From assembly GCA_963691655.1 (NCBI GenBank), contig OY829330.1, forward strand, positions 2,728,001-2,792,000: a DNA stretch of 64,000 nt, read 5' to 3'. The DNA comes from Toxonevra muliebris (Eukaryota; Arthropoda; Insecta; Diptera; Pallopteridae). The stretch's first letter is position 1. The number at the start of each line of letters is the position of its first letter. Below are positions 33,606 through 44,965 of the stretch, piece by piece. The notes beneath the pieces are model-generated. The model did no database searches. It was not told the DNA's origin and worked only from the letters and a program-made list of their open reading frames with translations. The translations under genes were made by a program, and so were the position numbers.

Positions 33606-35743
33606 TGCTGTTTTGGGCGAACGCGTTCATCCGCGTTGTAGTACGGGAATGGACCTAATTTGTGGTCAGTTTGTACTTTCTGCGATTTTTTAGTTTATAG
33701 TTTTTTTTATGTGTACAAGTGTTGTTTTGTGACAAAAAATTATCGCGCATACTAAGTTTTTTATAAAAATCTAAAAAATATTTCTAAGTCTCCTCATATA
33801 CTGTCGTATAATCATTATTTAGTATAATTTTGTATGCAAAATAAGAATTTATGACAAATGAGAGGATACGACACACAGTGTAACGATCCCAAATAAACCG
33901 CGGCCAAAAATAGAAAACGTTGTGTAATATTAATAATATGTGGTAGTCGAGATAGTCTAATTAAAGCAAAGTCGTATGCCAAAAATGGGACCAATTGAAC
34001 TACTGCCACGCCCACCTCCCATATAAATCAAACGCTTAAATTGCAATAACTTTTTAAATATATGTTGCATAATGACGGAATTTGGTGTGTAGATCTATAA
34101 GAACTTCCTTGTTTAATGAAGAAAAAATGGATGTGCTGCCACACCTACTTAAGAAAATTGCTAAAATGTCAGAAATAGAAGCTTCATAAGAATGAAACTG
34201 AACATGTTAATTTATAAAGCAGTTTTCCTATCCTTTAATATAATAAAACTGGCACATAACACTTAAAAAACTCCCAAAATTAGGAGTATGAAACTTAGAT
34301 GGAGGATTCTTGTGTTCAGAAAAAATGTAATTCTTTTTCTTCTAAACAATAATAATGTCCTGGTACAGTCTTAATAAAGCCATTTTCATGATTTCATGTA
34401 CCATTATATCAAAAACCCGATGTGATGGAGGAAAATGGTCTTCAGATTCGAGCTCAGCGGCCCCAAATTACTCTAAAATACATGTCAAATCACCAATCCG
34501 ATGGAAAAATAAAGTTTTGTAGCACAGTGTTATTAAAAAAGTGCAAGAAATTTTTTAGCTTAGTCGCTATCATCAATATTATTCGGCATTCAATACTTGA
34601 TACTGCTCTCCAGACAAAATTCCATCTAAAATGTAATCTTGTATTTTTTACCTTGGCGATTTGCTCTGATAACATGAGAAGAGAAACATCAGATCACGAT
34701 TTGATGCTTCAAGGGAAGTTTTTCTTGTAAAATTTAATCAAAATTTTCTTATATCTTTGTGGCACGATTCTAAAGCTTCCTCAGATAGGCCTCCAATTGG
34801 CAAACTGAAGTGTTCGACTATGTCGGTGCCATGAACAAGGTCCTTTTGGACTGTTATTGGCATATTATTGGTTTAATTTTTATTATTGGTTTTACGGAAA
34901 AATTAAAAAAACTTTAAAAATCTCAGCTCTCCGCAGACAATCTTTCTTGAAGTAGTGAAAGCATACTTGTGACGTTATTATATGTTAAAATTGGAAATAT
35001 ATTTTGATACATATTTTTTTAAATCTCTTTTAAAGTCATCGAAATCACTATGTTTTGATGTGAAAAAATACTTTTTTTCAAATAACGGTAAAACTCACAT
35101 GTTTAAACATAGAGCCAAAAAAATAGTGCAGATTTTATATTTTTTCCACAAATACATTTTGCCTACATTTATTTGTCAATAAGTGAAATATGGCAATTAA
35201 ATTAGTAATAAAAGATATGACCTTTTCCACGCAAAGTCAACGTTTTCATAAAAGTGCGGCTTTGTGGTTGCTGTGTGTCTGAACCCATAGGTTTATCGGG
35301 AAGAAAATTTAGTTACTTTTTATTTTTTAAAAATCTCCAGCATGACTTTTTCTTATTTTTGGCCGCCTCGTTACACTGTGCGACACCAAATAAGACACAT
35401 TGTGAATTGTCCAAATATATCTTTATTTTTTGGTTTAAACACGCAAGGGCGCCTAACCTAACTGCTAAACTCAAAACCTAATTAAAAAATGGACTTCATA
35501 TCCACTTTTCTTTCATCAATATTAACTGGAAACAAAAATTCTGGTGTTTGTTTTTTATTATTTCATTCTTGCGGGCTAGAGGATTAAGTTTTATCAATCT
35601 CGTTCATTTACAAAAATATATTACTCTCTCATTTTACTTCATTGGTGTAACGTCATTAATCACAAGTTAATTAAACACATCAAGCATATGCCAAGTAAGT
35701 TATTCAAATTGATTTTCCATATAGAATCAAAATACTTGCATAT
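33606..35743. other. AT-rich DNA without a gene
   Basis: Several frames of 60-102 codons exist (for example 34422-34730) but none shows a family motif. CGCCCACCTCCCATATAA near 34010 resembles short texts at 56600 and 62465 (GGGAGGTGGGCGTGG reversed) and may be a fragment of an old repeat family. Confidence 0.35.
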
Positions 35744-36172
35744 GGGGGATCTCATCTGACGTGAACCCACTTTTGAAATCGATCGAGCTCAAACTTGCGC
35801 AAAGTTTAGTCCTATTGGGTAGTTGTTCTCACATTTAATTTGAACGAGATCGGTCAAAAACTCGTCGGGTTGGAAGGGGTAGAATTTTGACATTTTTATC
35901 AAATAGCCCCTGTTTCGGATCCATGTAACTAATCACCTATTGCATTAAGATTAATTTGTCGAACGCGTTTTCGGCAGATTTGTATTCAATCTTTTGAAAA
36001 AAGAAAAAAAAAAAACATTTCAAAATTTGACCGTTTTTTTTTCAAAATCAAAAATAATTTTGACTTTTTTTTTTAAGAAAATAATGTTTGTTTTTGGGTC
36101 AAAAGAAAGTTCACGTCTTTTTCTTTGAGAACTTGCGATTTTAAAAGTGGATTCACGTGAGATAAAATCCCC
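35744..36172. mobile_element. 429-bp MITE with about 37-bp TIRs
   Basis: The left end GGGGATCTCATCTGACGTGA and the reversed right end GGGGATTTTATCTCACGTGA match at about 32 of 37 positions and continue into CCACTTTT-AAATCG. Flanking heptamers TGCATAT (35737-35743) and TGTATAT (36173-36179) differ by one base and may be the target duplication. The interior is non-coding with A and T runs. Confidence 0.65.
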
Positions 36173-36179
36173 TGTATAT

Positions 36180-37090
36180 AAAAGCTACACTGTAAATACA
36201 CAAATATATATACATATACAAACACATTTCCTATAGCGCAACCGTTAGTAAAGGTTACCCATCGTAATGCAATGTGTTTAAAAAAATACATAATCACAGC
36301 AGGATAGTTAGGTACGCAATTCATAACAACATTGCCCTAGAGCATTCTCGTAGACCTGCACGGCACCAGCAACACGCATCAAAGGCTTTTTCAAGTCTGA
36401 ATGCCAATGCTACTACTGCTATTGCCACCACAACCCCATTCTGTTTGCTATTGTTTGACATTTGTACAATTTCAACATCTGTCATATTATTACTAGGAAA
36501 ATAAAAAACCAGTGATGCTGCTAATGCCATCATTATTGTCATCATTATCATTACGCACACCCATACATAGACCAAATCACTCTATGTGTTACTACATCGT
36601 TAAGGGCTCACATTGCCTGCATTTTATTATTATTGTAAATATCAATTGTTACGCATTTCTGGCATAATGTGCAAAAAATTAAATATTAAATACGGTTTTT
36701 ATTGCTACGTGTGTTCAATAAAAATTATATCTTAGTCATACGAATATCTTACATAAGTAGAAGGTGTAACTGACAATCAAATTAATCTTTCTGTATACTG
36801 ATATATGATACATACTGATATATACATACGTATACCACGATCGTGAACCAGCTGCCTGAGAGTTAATGTAAGTAAATGAAATACCCTTCTTGTAGGCGGG
36901 GGTTAATGTGAATTTATTACCTCAACGAGAACACGGTTAAGGTAATTAGAAAATCTAATAGGAACCATGTCTAACTGAGATCCGGTAGTTTTTTCAGTGA
37001 ATTAGTCGCCTCGTTGCATTCAAAGAAACTCAAAGCAGTATGACCTTGGAGGTAAAGAAATAGTGTTGTCGCGTGGGTTTTATGGGACCT
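36180..37090. other. No supported gene; one coding-like patch
   Basis: 36300-36580 is less AT-rich and open on both strands: 76 codons on plus at 36274-36504 and 84 codons on minus at 36321-36575. The minus reading starts with a hydrophobic segment (MIMMTIMMALAASLVFYF). Both are made partly of simple triplet repeats. I cannot decide whether either is an exon. Confidence 0.3.
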
Positions 37091-37094
37091 TTAA

Positions 37095-37495
37095 CCATCT
37101 AGTACCCAAATCTTTGTCTGACTTGATAAAAATTGGGATTGTTTAATTTTGGCGTAAAAAGCATAAATTCGAGTGTTTTGCTCTGGCTGGCTTTTTTACC
37201 ACCGGGTGCGAAATAATACCGAATTTTCTTGTATAACAGAACTAAAGTTTATTTCAACAAAAGTAATGTTGACTTAGTACAGTATAAAAATCTAACTGAG
37301 CATACCATTAGGAAATAGTAAAAAGATACAATTCAGTGAGCGAAAATACAATGATTAAAAACTAGAGAGACGGTACCACACACCGACTTTAAAACCTCTA
37401 AAAAATTAATGGGTATGGTTTTATGAAACTCGAATTCCCAGCTACTCACAGCTTTTTTATCTGGCTAGTATGGTGGGAAGTATTTTATTTATTTA
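37095..37495. mobile_element. TTAA MITE, copy 2, truncated and interrupted
   Basis: Starts CCATCTAGTACCC right after TTAA at 37091-37094 and follows the sequence of the MITE at 29561 (GCGTAAAAAGCATAAA; later ATGGGTATGGTTTTATGAA and GGGAAGTATTTTATT). About 220 bp at 37167-37385 has no counterpart in copy 1. The right end is missing after about 37495. Confidence 0.75.
37167..37385. mobile_element. Insert of about 220 bp inside the second TTAA MITE
   Basis: Absent from the copy at 29561 and bounded by matching MITE text on both sides. It begins near GTGTTTTGCTCTGGCTGG and ends near GGTACCACACACC. TG...CA edges could mean a solo LTR, but no target duplication is clear. Confidence 0.45.
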
Positions 37496-37499
37496 TTAT

Positions 37500-38156
37500 T
37501 AGGGGTCGTTCACATCGCACGAAACAAAACGTACCACCCCAAAGGTGTTGAGATGACAAACAAACACATCTAATCGGATCTTTAATTGGCTAAGCGATTC
37601 AAGATATCAATGAAAATAAGCCATATAAAAAAAATTTTACAGCTGATTCTGTGGCCACGGAAAAAAATCGATGAAAAACGTCTGGTTTCTCCTCATTTTG
37701 ACCGAAAATTGACAAAGTTATGAGCGGTTGATTGAGCAAAATCGCTTGCAATACCAATACTCTCCACATATTTTTGATGTTTTCATATTATTAGAATATG
37801 TTAGAAAAAGTTGTAGTTCTTGCTTTTTGACAGATCTCGAGCTGTCAACGGGAAAAAACGTAGTGATCACCATTTCGGGGTTAAGTTACCTTAGTTACGA
37901 ATATTGGCAAAGATGACGCGAGTTACATGGGTTAGTATGCGAATATAAAAGCTTGTTGTTAGCTTCACTACCCTCTACTAAGCCAGGATCGTCAGTGCGT
38001 GGTGACTCTGCTTTAACGGAACACTGCGGATCCAGACTTGAACAGTCAAAAACTGATTCTTCTTCAACTGTGGCTCCCTTGAAGAGTATGAAATAAGGCC
38101 AAATATGTTAAAGATTAGAACAAACCCGATTTTTTCTGCCCGGGGTAACCACAATA
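37500..38156. other. Spacer before the LINE
   Basis: At about 37502 AGGGGTCGTTCACATCGCAC looks like a lone hAT-type end. No partner was seen. No gene is supported. Confidence 0.35.
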
Positions 38157-40215
38157 GTGGTAATCCATTCGCCAGCAGCATGGACATTGGATGTGCAAGC
38201 TCAAGATTCGTTGGAGACTAATAAGACTAAGGTTGAAAATGTGTTGAAGCTTCTGGTTGCAGAGGCTAACTGCAAACGGACCCCGGTTATTATCGGTGCC
38301 GACGCCAATGCCCATCACGAGATGTGGGGCAGCACGGACACAAATGAACGAGGTGAGTCTCTCTTTGATTTTATCCTTACTCATGACTTAGTTATTGCTA
38401 ATAGGGGGAACGAGCCAACCTTCATTACTTCAAATAGAAGGGAGGTTCTCGATCTCACTCTAGTAAGTGAACACTCGTCACACCTACTAAAAGACTGGAG
38501 CGTCTCGCAAGAGTGCTCCTTTTCTGATCATAATTATATTAACTTCACCATTGATAAACTAGATCCTACAGACTCTGCAGCTGCTACTAGCCTCATCAAT
38601 AGGAAGCGTACTGACTGGACAAAGTTCCATGCCATTATTGAGTCTGGCATACAGCCTGCTCTACCCACTATTAATAACCACTGCGATATTGATCGAGAGG
38701 TAAACTCCATTACAGCACTTTTTAACACTGCTGCCAAATCGGCATGCAATTCTTCCGAACCTAGAGGTAAGACCAAACCTTTATGGTGGACCCCGGAGAT
38801 TGCAGAGCTGCGAAAAGTATGTAGAAGACTCTTTAATAGAGCCAAGGCTGACTGGTTTCCCTTTAAATCAAAACAAAGGGAACTTAAGTACGCTATAAGA
38901 AAAGCCAAAAGGGCGTCTTGGAGGAACTTCTGTGGTAGCATAGAAAGCGCTTCCGAGACCAGCCGATTTCGAAAACTCCTCAATACGACTCCTAAGGCTC
39001 TCGACTGTATCCAAAAAGCTGATGGTCACTGGACTGTTTCTGGAATCGAGACCTTAGAGGTGCTCCTGAATACTCATTTTCCGGGGAGTGAAACCTTCGT
39101 TGATCATAGTCCTCCTGTGACCGATCATCCTTTAAGTAACCCCTCCCCTCTCCAATTGACCGACACTCTTTTAAAGTGGGCCATCAAATCCTTCAGCCCC
39201 TATAAATCTCCAGGGCCAGATGGTATCATTCCCGCGGATATTCAACAAGGGGCTGAACACGTAACATCATGGCTATTGCAAATTTATAATGCTTGCCTAA
39301 AATTCTCGTACATTCCCAAAAGCTGGAGAGAGGCTCGTGTAGTCTTCATACCCAAAGCAGGGAAGGCGTCCCATACCAACCCAAAGGGCTTCAGACCGAT
39401 CAGTCTGTCCTCCTTTCTCTTAAAAACACTAGAAAGGGTTCTTGATTTTCATATCAGGAACTCTATCAATCCCACTCTTTTATCCAAATCACAGCATGCC
39501 TATACTAAAGGGAAGTCTGTGGAAACAGCGCTACATGTACTCATTAAGGAAGTTGAGAAATCACTTTCCAACAAAGAATACACGCTTGCAGTATTTCTCG
39601 ATATCGAGGGGGCTTTCAACAATGTCTGCCCCGACGCTGTCGTCAATGCCTTAATAAATCTTAGTCTTGATGTTAATCTGGTTAGATTTATAGGATAACT
39701 ACTTAAAACACGTATCATCAGCTCCTCTATAGGAAATGATAAAGTCAAAAAGGTTGTCAATAGGGGCACACCACAAGGAGGTGTATTATCGCCTCTTATT
39801 TGAAATCTGGCGGTGAACACACTGCTAAACAGATTAGACCAAACCGGCTGCAAAATAATAGCTTATGCAGATGACATTGCTATTGCAGTATCCGGCAAAT
39901 ACGTTGCTACTCTTTCAGAACGGCTAAATCACTCACTTAGCATTCTGTCTCACTAGTGCCGTGAATTCGGTCTTAATGTTAATCCTGCCAAAACAGAGGT
40001 TATGCTTTTTACTAGAAAGTATAAAATACCAACTTTTGCCCTACCCAAAATTAATGGTACCTCGCTTTGTCTTAGCAAGCGTGTCAAATATTTAGGACTT
40101 GTTCTTGATCCTAGACTTCAATGGAAAGCTAATATAGCAGAGAGAGTACGGAAAGCCTCTCGCGCTCTCAACTGCTGTAAGATGGGTTCTTCAACCTCGA
40201 GTCACTTCCTGGCTC
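38157..40215 (+). pseudogene. LINE ORF2: endonuclease and reverse transcriptase
   Basis: The frame enters the endonuclease before ADANAHHEMWGS, then EPTFITSNRREVLDLTL and SFSDHNYI (the aspartate-histidine pair). A linker follows (PLWWTPEIAELRK), then RT: SPGPDGIIPADI, KGFRPISLSSFLLKTLER, AVFLDIEGAFNN (first catalytic aspartate), GTPQGGVLSP and IAYADDIAIAVSG. All catalytic RT residues are present. Three in-frame stops interrupt it at 39696-39698, 39801-39803 (TGA, probably from a tryptophan codon) and 39954-39956, in one otherwise continuous frame. A frameshift near 40180 moves the rest into the next frame. Confidence 0.88.
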
Positions 40216-40224
40216 TATTCAGCA

Positions 40225-41451
40225 ATGGTCGAGCCTAATCTTCTTTATGGATCCGTCTTCTGGTGGCCAGCTACTGCAAAGGCGGTCAACCTTAAACCAC
40301 TGGATAAGGTTAGAAGAACGGCAGCCATATTGATTACTGGGGCTCTCCGTACTACCTCCACAAAAGCTCTCTTCGCAATCCTTCATTGGTTGCCAACTTC
40401 ACTTCTGGTTAAGCAACAAGCTAAGTGCTCTGCTGCCAGACTCAGTGCCCTAACTCGCTGGACCCGGTCAAACCTGGGCCATGCCAAGATTTTAATCCAC
40501 GATACGTCCGTACCAACTAACGTAGACTACATTTGCTCTACCCCCAATTTAAACCACACGTTCTTCACCCATATCCCCAGTAGAGAGGAATGGGTTATTG
40601 ACGAGGTGGTCACTGACAATTCAATTGACATCTATACAGATGGATCCAAATCGGAGGAAAGAGTCGGCTGTGGTATCTGTTCTAGTAAGTTAGATCTCAG
40701 ACTCTCTTTCCGACTTCCTGACCATTGCAGCGTCTTTCAGGCGGAAGTAATGGCTATCTATCAAGCGTCCAAGTGGCTTATTCGCAACGATTCATTCGAT
40801 AAGAATATCTGCATCTACACGGACAGCCAAGCAGCAATCAAGTCCCTTGCCGGTGTTTTCACTACATCAAAGCTTGTTCTCGACTGCCGATCTTCACTCA
40901 ACATTTTGTCGAGTCACTCGCAGGTCCACCTATATTGGGTGCCTGGACCTGGATGGATATTTCAGGTATAACAGGGCTCGCAGCTTACAGATATATCACC
41001 TTTCTGCACAATTGGCGTCCCTCTTATGTCCATTAAATTAGCCATTGAGCAAAACTACCTTGAAGAAGCTAAAAGATCCTGGGTAGCGGAGCATACCTGT
41101 GGTATTACCAGGCTAACATGGACCACTATGGACAATAGACGAACTAGACAGCTACTCAACCTTAGCAGAAACTCCATCAGCATTACGACTTCGGTGCTCA
41201 CGGGACACTGCATAATGGGGAGACATGCTGCACGACTAGGACTGCCATTCAATGACTTCTGTCGGGGCTGCGGCTCTGAAGAGGAGGAAGAAACAGTCCT
41301 CCATTTCATGTGCGAAAGCCCATCCCTGGCCAGGAGGAGACTAAAACTTCTGGGCTCACCTTTCTTCACTAGTCTGTCCGAGCTATCATCCGTAAATATT
41401 AAGGACATAGCCAGATTCATTATGGAATCCTCATGGTTCTCCAATCCGTAA
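40225..41451 (+). pseudogene. LINE ORF2: RNase H and C-terminal segment
   Basis: The RT thumb region (LLYGSVFWWPATAKA, KVRRTAAILITGALRTT) leads into RNase H. IDIYTDGSKSEE carries the first aspartate, VFQAEVMAIYQASKW the glutamate, and CIYTDSQAAIKSL the second aspartate. After HLYWVPG a frameshift at about 40950 destroys the final histidine/aspartate block. A last frame 41026-41451 gives SVLTGHCIMGRHAARLG and CRGCGSEEEEETVLHFMC, the family's C-terminal metal-binding-like segment, and ends FSNP with a stop at 41449-41451. Confidence 0.85.
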
Positions 41452-41471
41452 ATGGGGGAGTCGCGCCGTAC

Positions 41472-41542
41472 TGTGGTATCACAATGAGCCTAAATGTGCT
41501 TAAGTGTGCTTTCAAGGAGAAGGCTGCCACTCCAACCTAACC
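41472..41542 (+). promoter_or_regulatory. LINE 3' end shared with SINE tails
   Basis: TGTGGTATCACAATG at 41472-41486 and GCCACTCCAACCTAACC at 41526-41542 occur in the same order and similar spacing at the 3' end of the SINE at 26573 (positions 26626-26640 and 26578-26594, reversed). The first block without its last base is also in the SINE at 49918-49931. In LINE/SINE pairs such shared 3' ends serve as the reverse transcriptase recognition site; here that role is inferred. Confidence 0.7.
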
Positions 41543-41545
41543 TAA

Positions 41546-42380
41546 GGTTGAAAATCAGGGTTCCGGAGGAAGAAAACTACAGGTTAGGGGCATTCCCTTT
41601 TCGGGGGTGTGCCTTCGCCAGACTCTATCCGCAAATTGCTGGAGAGCCTGTTTCTGTGCCATGATGATGCTAGAACGGAGGAATCGGATACGGCTTGGGA
41701 GGTGCACATAACCTCTGTTACCGGTTTCGAGAAAACTGAGGTGGCCCATTTTCATGTCAGTACCATTCTGTCAGAGCGCTTTGGAGCTGCGCGTGATATT
41801 GAGGTCAGAGATCTTTTCTACCCTTATTGCTGAAACTGACAAGAGAATCTGAGCTGACGATGACCCGTGATCTTATCAACTTGTAAGTAACCAATAACGG
41901 ATGATCAAAAGGATCCAAGGGTAATCTGCCAGTGGAGCGCCTGCTGAGGAAGGTAGGAATGTGACTACGAGTAGTGTACCGGATCCAGCGTCCGGAAATT
42001 AAGTGGCTTCCGTGAGCGCTGACTATGCGCAAGTCGCCGCAAGCGTGCTGACGGTTGGGATTCGTGGCGATGGCGGCCAACAGGTCAACCGTCTCAACAA
42101 CAGATAGACTTTGTTGACAGCCAAACCTTGGGGGCGGATCATGATCTTGCAGTTGCGGTTCTCCAACTCTCGTTCACTCGACTGGCTAACTAATACAGTG
42201 GCTGCAATACCAGTCTTTGAAGGTTGTAAATTTGTAGTTAGGCAATTTAATAAAATTCAAATACTGAATTAGAAATCAGAAAAATCGAGTTTAAAAAATA
42301 AGTGGGATAGTAGTTGAAAACCTCAATGACTATTTTCAGTCAAAGAAAAATTTTACTTATGAACGAATTCCAACAAGACG
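41546..42380 (+). other. GC-richer, coding-like stretch, not identified
   Basis: From 41546 to about 42210 the composition resembles LINE coding DNA. A 74-codon frame at 41609-41833 reads PDSIRKLLESLFLCHDDART and AHFHVSTILSERFGAARDIE. Later text contains ADYAQVAASVLTVG (42020-42060). I suspect a decayed ORF1 or 5' region of an RNase H-type LINE, but no zinc knuckle is visible to prove it. 42210-42380 is AT-rich. Confidence 0.35.
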
Positions 42381-42548
42381 ATGGAGGATAAGTTAGAGGC
42401 GTATGTAAAAGATCAGCTTGTTAGGAAATGTGCTTTAGTTACATTGCGTCGCAAGTTATTGACATTGGGCGACGTCAAACTTAATGTGGTGTTTCGTGAA
42501 GTATTTGAAACTGTTGAAGAGCAAAGTAAAGCACTGGACATAAAGTAG
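42381..42548 (+). CDS. Short ORF of 55 codons, not identified
   Basis: ATG at 42381 to TAG at 42546-42548. It starts MEDKLEAYVKDQLVRKCALV and ends ETVEEQSKALDIK. It is charged, with normal codon variety, and follows an A-rich leader (CAACAAGACG before the ATG). No family recognised. It directly precedes the LINE remnant at 42549 and may be part of it or an isolated small gene; chance is also possible at this length. Confidence 0.25.
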   Translation: MEDKLEAYVKDQLVRKCALVTLRRKLLTLGDVKLNVVFREVFETVEEQSKALDIK

Positions 42549-44312
42549 AAAAAATCTAATAAACACCCAAAATTTAGACTTGAATTCAGTAAATGATTGG
42601 TGTCTGAAAAATTTTTTGTTTCTTAATGTTGGGGAAATGCCCTATTCCGACCTTAACGAAGTCGGGCATGCCTTTAGTTACAAGGAATCTTCTCGATCAA
42701 CATTGTCATTGTTACTTAATAACAAAGATTAAAGAGTAAACCTTTAATTCGCCGAAACAGCTCAAATTTCTCTGATCCCTATACACTGAAGTCTTTATAT
42801 ATGTCATTATTTCATTCGAGGTTGGACTACGCTATTTTTATTTGGAATTCATATTATGCCTTACGTCTTAAACGGGTACATAAATCATTTTAACGATTTG
42901 TGTTTCGATCTTTGAACTTTGTAAATCCAATGCCCGCTGTAAACTCATAGATTTGAAATCTTTGTCTAATAAAAGAATTATTTTAACTCTATTGATTACA
43001 CTAGAATACAGTGAAAATATAACATGAACCAGAGTATGTTTTCTAAACTAATTCGAGGTCGCTGAACACGAAAATCATATTAATTATTTTTTTTATGGGT
43101 AAGTTTTCGAGATATGACAAAATAACGGTTTTTTAGGTTACAGTTTCACTTACAGGCTAATATCTCATTACCTATAGCTTCTATCGATCTGAGTTATATG
43201 TTATAGGAAATATAATTAAATTACGCGTTTAATGATTTCATTGCGCTAGCGTTATTTTTCAACGCTCTAACGAAATTCTTCATGAGACCAAACATGATGT
43301 GGAGGGGCGAAATAATCGACGAGTGGATCGTTAATAATATTGTGGCCCTCGAAGTATGTTGGTTTCGCTGCGGCCAAGCATATTCAGAATAATAGTGTGC
43401 ATGAAAATTTCAAGTGGTTCATCATTTTAGAATTTTGAGAAAAATTTCGAGTTTTCGAGAAAATTTTATTTTTACTCAATCCTTGATTACTTTGTCATTT
43501 TTGATCCGATTGCTATAGTTTTCTGCTTAAAATTTTGGTAATGAAATGGTCTATCGATAAATAATAATAATTTTTGTGATTACTTTTTGTGAGAAAGAAA
43601 ACTTAACCCACGACCTGTGTGAAAATTTCTCAAAAATCACACGGAAACTTAACTTTCAACATCTATATCTCAGTCATTTATAATCCGATTTTAACAAACT
43701 TGGCAGCATAAGACGCGTAATATAATTATCTAATATAATATAATTCCTATGATATACAACTTGGATCGGTCGATACTATAGGTAAATAAATATTAGACTG
43801 TAAGTAAAACTATAACCTGAAAAACCGTTATTTTGTCATATCTCGAAAACTTACCCATAGAAAAAAAATGAATATGGTTTTCGTGTTCAACGTCCTCAAT
43901 TTAGTTTAGAAAACATACTTTGGTTCATGTTATATTTTTTAAGTGAAATTTTGTATTCCAGTGTTATTTCTGATATTATTTGTAGAGTTGAATTGTCTTG
44001 AACTTCTTCTTTAATTAATATGTAAGTTTTAATGTACCTACTAAAGTACTATGCCATAAAGATTAATTTTATTTCGGCACTTGCCGGACAAATTATGCAT
44101 TAAATTTAACAATATATTGAATTGTAATTGAGTTTAATGAGTCATCAAAAGTTTATATTGATTTAGTTAATTCTAAAGATTCCTAAAGAACCATTTTTAA
44201 TGAATTGTATTAGATAAATTAAGTTATTAATAATTTATTTTGTGAATAATCTGTAAATACTTTGCTTCATTGACTAAATAAATAAGTAAATAAATAAACA
44301 AACAAACAAAAT
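42549..44312 (+). mobile_element. Jockey/CR1-like LINE 3' remnant with a foldback insertion
   Basis: Decayed ORF2 C-terminal text lies at 42560-42997 (NLDLNSVNDWCLKN, then LYMSLFHSRLDYAIFIWNSY and FVFRSLNFVNPMP). It resumes at 43965 (SDIICRVELS) after a 967-bp inverted-repeat element. The 3' untranslated part ends in a run of AAAT and AAAC words at 44268-44312, like the simple-repeat tails of this group. Several stops and shifts; 5' truncated. Confidence 0.65.
42998..43964. mobile_element. 967-bp foldback-like element with about 235-bp arms
   Basis: The left arm from ACACTAGAATACAGTG and the reversed right arm from ACACTGGAATACAAAA share long matching stretches (ATAACATGAACCAAAGTATG type, TTCGAGATATGACAAAATAA) for about 235 bp. 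The spacer is about 490 bp and non-coding. It interrupts LINE coding text. The target duplication is at most 3 bp (ATT) and uncertain. Confidence 0.8.
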
Positions 44313-44825
44313 CCGCCCTTGCGGGTCGCTTTGTACGTACTGCATACATACATACACTATTAGTTAAATAAAAATAAAAATCGTATCTTATTTCTTTACA
44401 AGCAGACAATCGTTGTAGTCATTTTGTTTCATTTTTTGTATGTATAAATGGGTCTTTTATAAGCTAACGAAATAATTATGCAAAACAAATTCAATTATCC
44501 GCGCTTTTTCATTACACGGCCAAAAATTAATCGGCATGCAATTTAACCTAATTAAAAATGTATGGTCTTATGTATACAACTCGTGTAAACAAAGGAAGCA
44601 GCATAGCACAACTGCAGAGGCACAACAGCAACTCAGCCGTTGGTCGTTCCTTTTTTCACATTAAGGCGCCTCAAGTCCCATACAAAAAATAAGTTATTGC
44701 AATAAACTGTCGTGAGTTGAATAGTTTTAAACAAAATCTTTACAAATCCTTTTTTTTGTATGTGACAATTTTTCGTTTGACTACTTTTGGCTAAATCAAA
44801 GTTGGCAAATAATAGAAATTCAAAA
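44313..44825. other. Spacer; possible 5' region of the 44826 exon
   Basis: No gene. 44580-44640 is less AT-rich (CACAACTGCAGAGGCACAAC) and could be leader or promoter sequence if the exon at 44826 is real. Confidence 0.3.
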
Positions 44826-44964
44826 ATGATTAGCTTTTGTATCAAAATGTTTAAAAAATTCCTACTCGAGATACTGAGTTTATTTATTTTTTGTTATGTA
44901 ATTCAGAATAATAAAACATCTTCACAAAGAGCCATCGATCCATCAAATAAGTTGGAAACCAAAG
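44826..44964 (+). CDS. Candidate first exon encoding a signal-peptide-like N-terminus (partial)
   Basis: The ATG at 44826 has the fly-like context CAAAA. The peptide starts MISFCIKMFKKFLLEI and continues LSLFIFCYVIQ, a basic-then-hydrophobic stretch like a secretory signal or membrane anchor. A hydrophilic part follows (SSQRAIDPSNKLETK). It ends at AAAG followed by GTTAGT, a plausible donor, at 44964/44965. The left arm of an inverted repeat begins right at this donor (44966-45003, mirrored at 45366-45403). That could instead mean the ORF merely abuts a MITE. No downstream exon was identified. Confidence 0.3.
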
Positions 44965-44965
44965 G

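Larger units (their letters stand above)
38157..41545 (+). mobile_element. RNase H-type LINE (LOA/I-like), 5' truncated, best preserved copy
   Basis: Carries endonuclease (partial), RT, RNase H and a C-terminal cysteine/histidine segment in order on the plus strand, followed by about 95 bp of 3' untranslated DNA ending near 41545. The N-terminal part of the endonuclease and any ORF1 are missing. The base composition is clearly richer in G and C than the flanks. Its 3' end shares sequence with the SINEs at 26573 and 49670. Clade: RNase H at the C-terminus rules out typical Jockey; LOA, I or relatives fit. Confidence 0.88.

Noticed and set aside
36321..36575. Membrane protein exon on the minus strand
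   Set aside because: Hydrophobic text comes from ATG/ATC and GCA triplet repeats, the opposite strand is equally open, and no splice sites could be supported.
38534..38983. 149-codon minus-strand ORF
   Set aside because: Shadow of the LINE ORF2 on the plus strand.
44313..44825. Core promoter with initiator near 44630
   Set aside because: A CTCAGCCGTT text is present, but no TATA box or downstream element could be fixed and the exon itself is uncertain.
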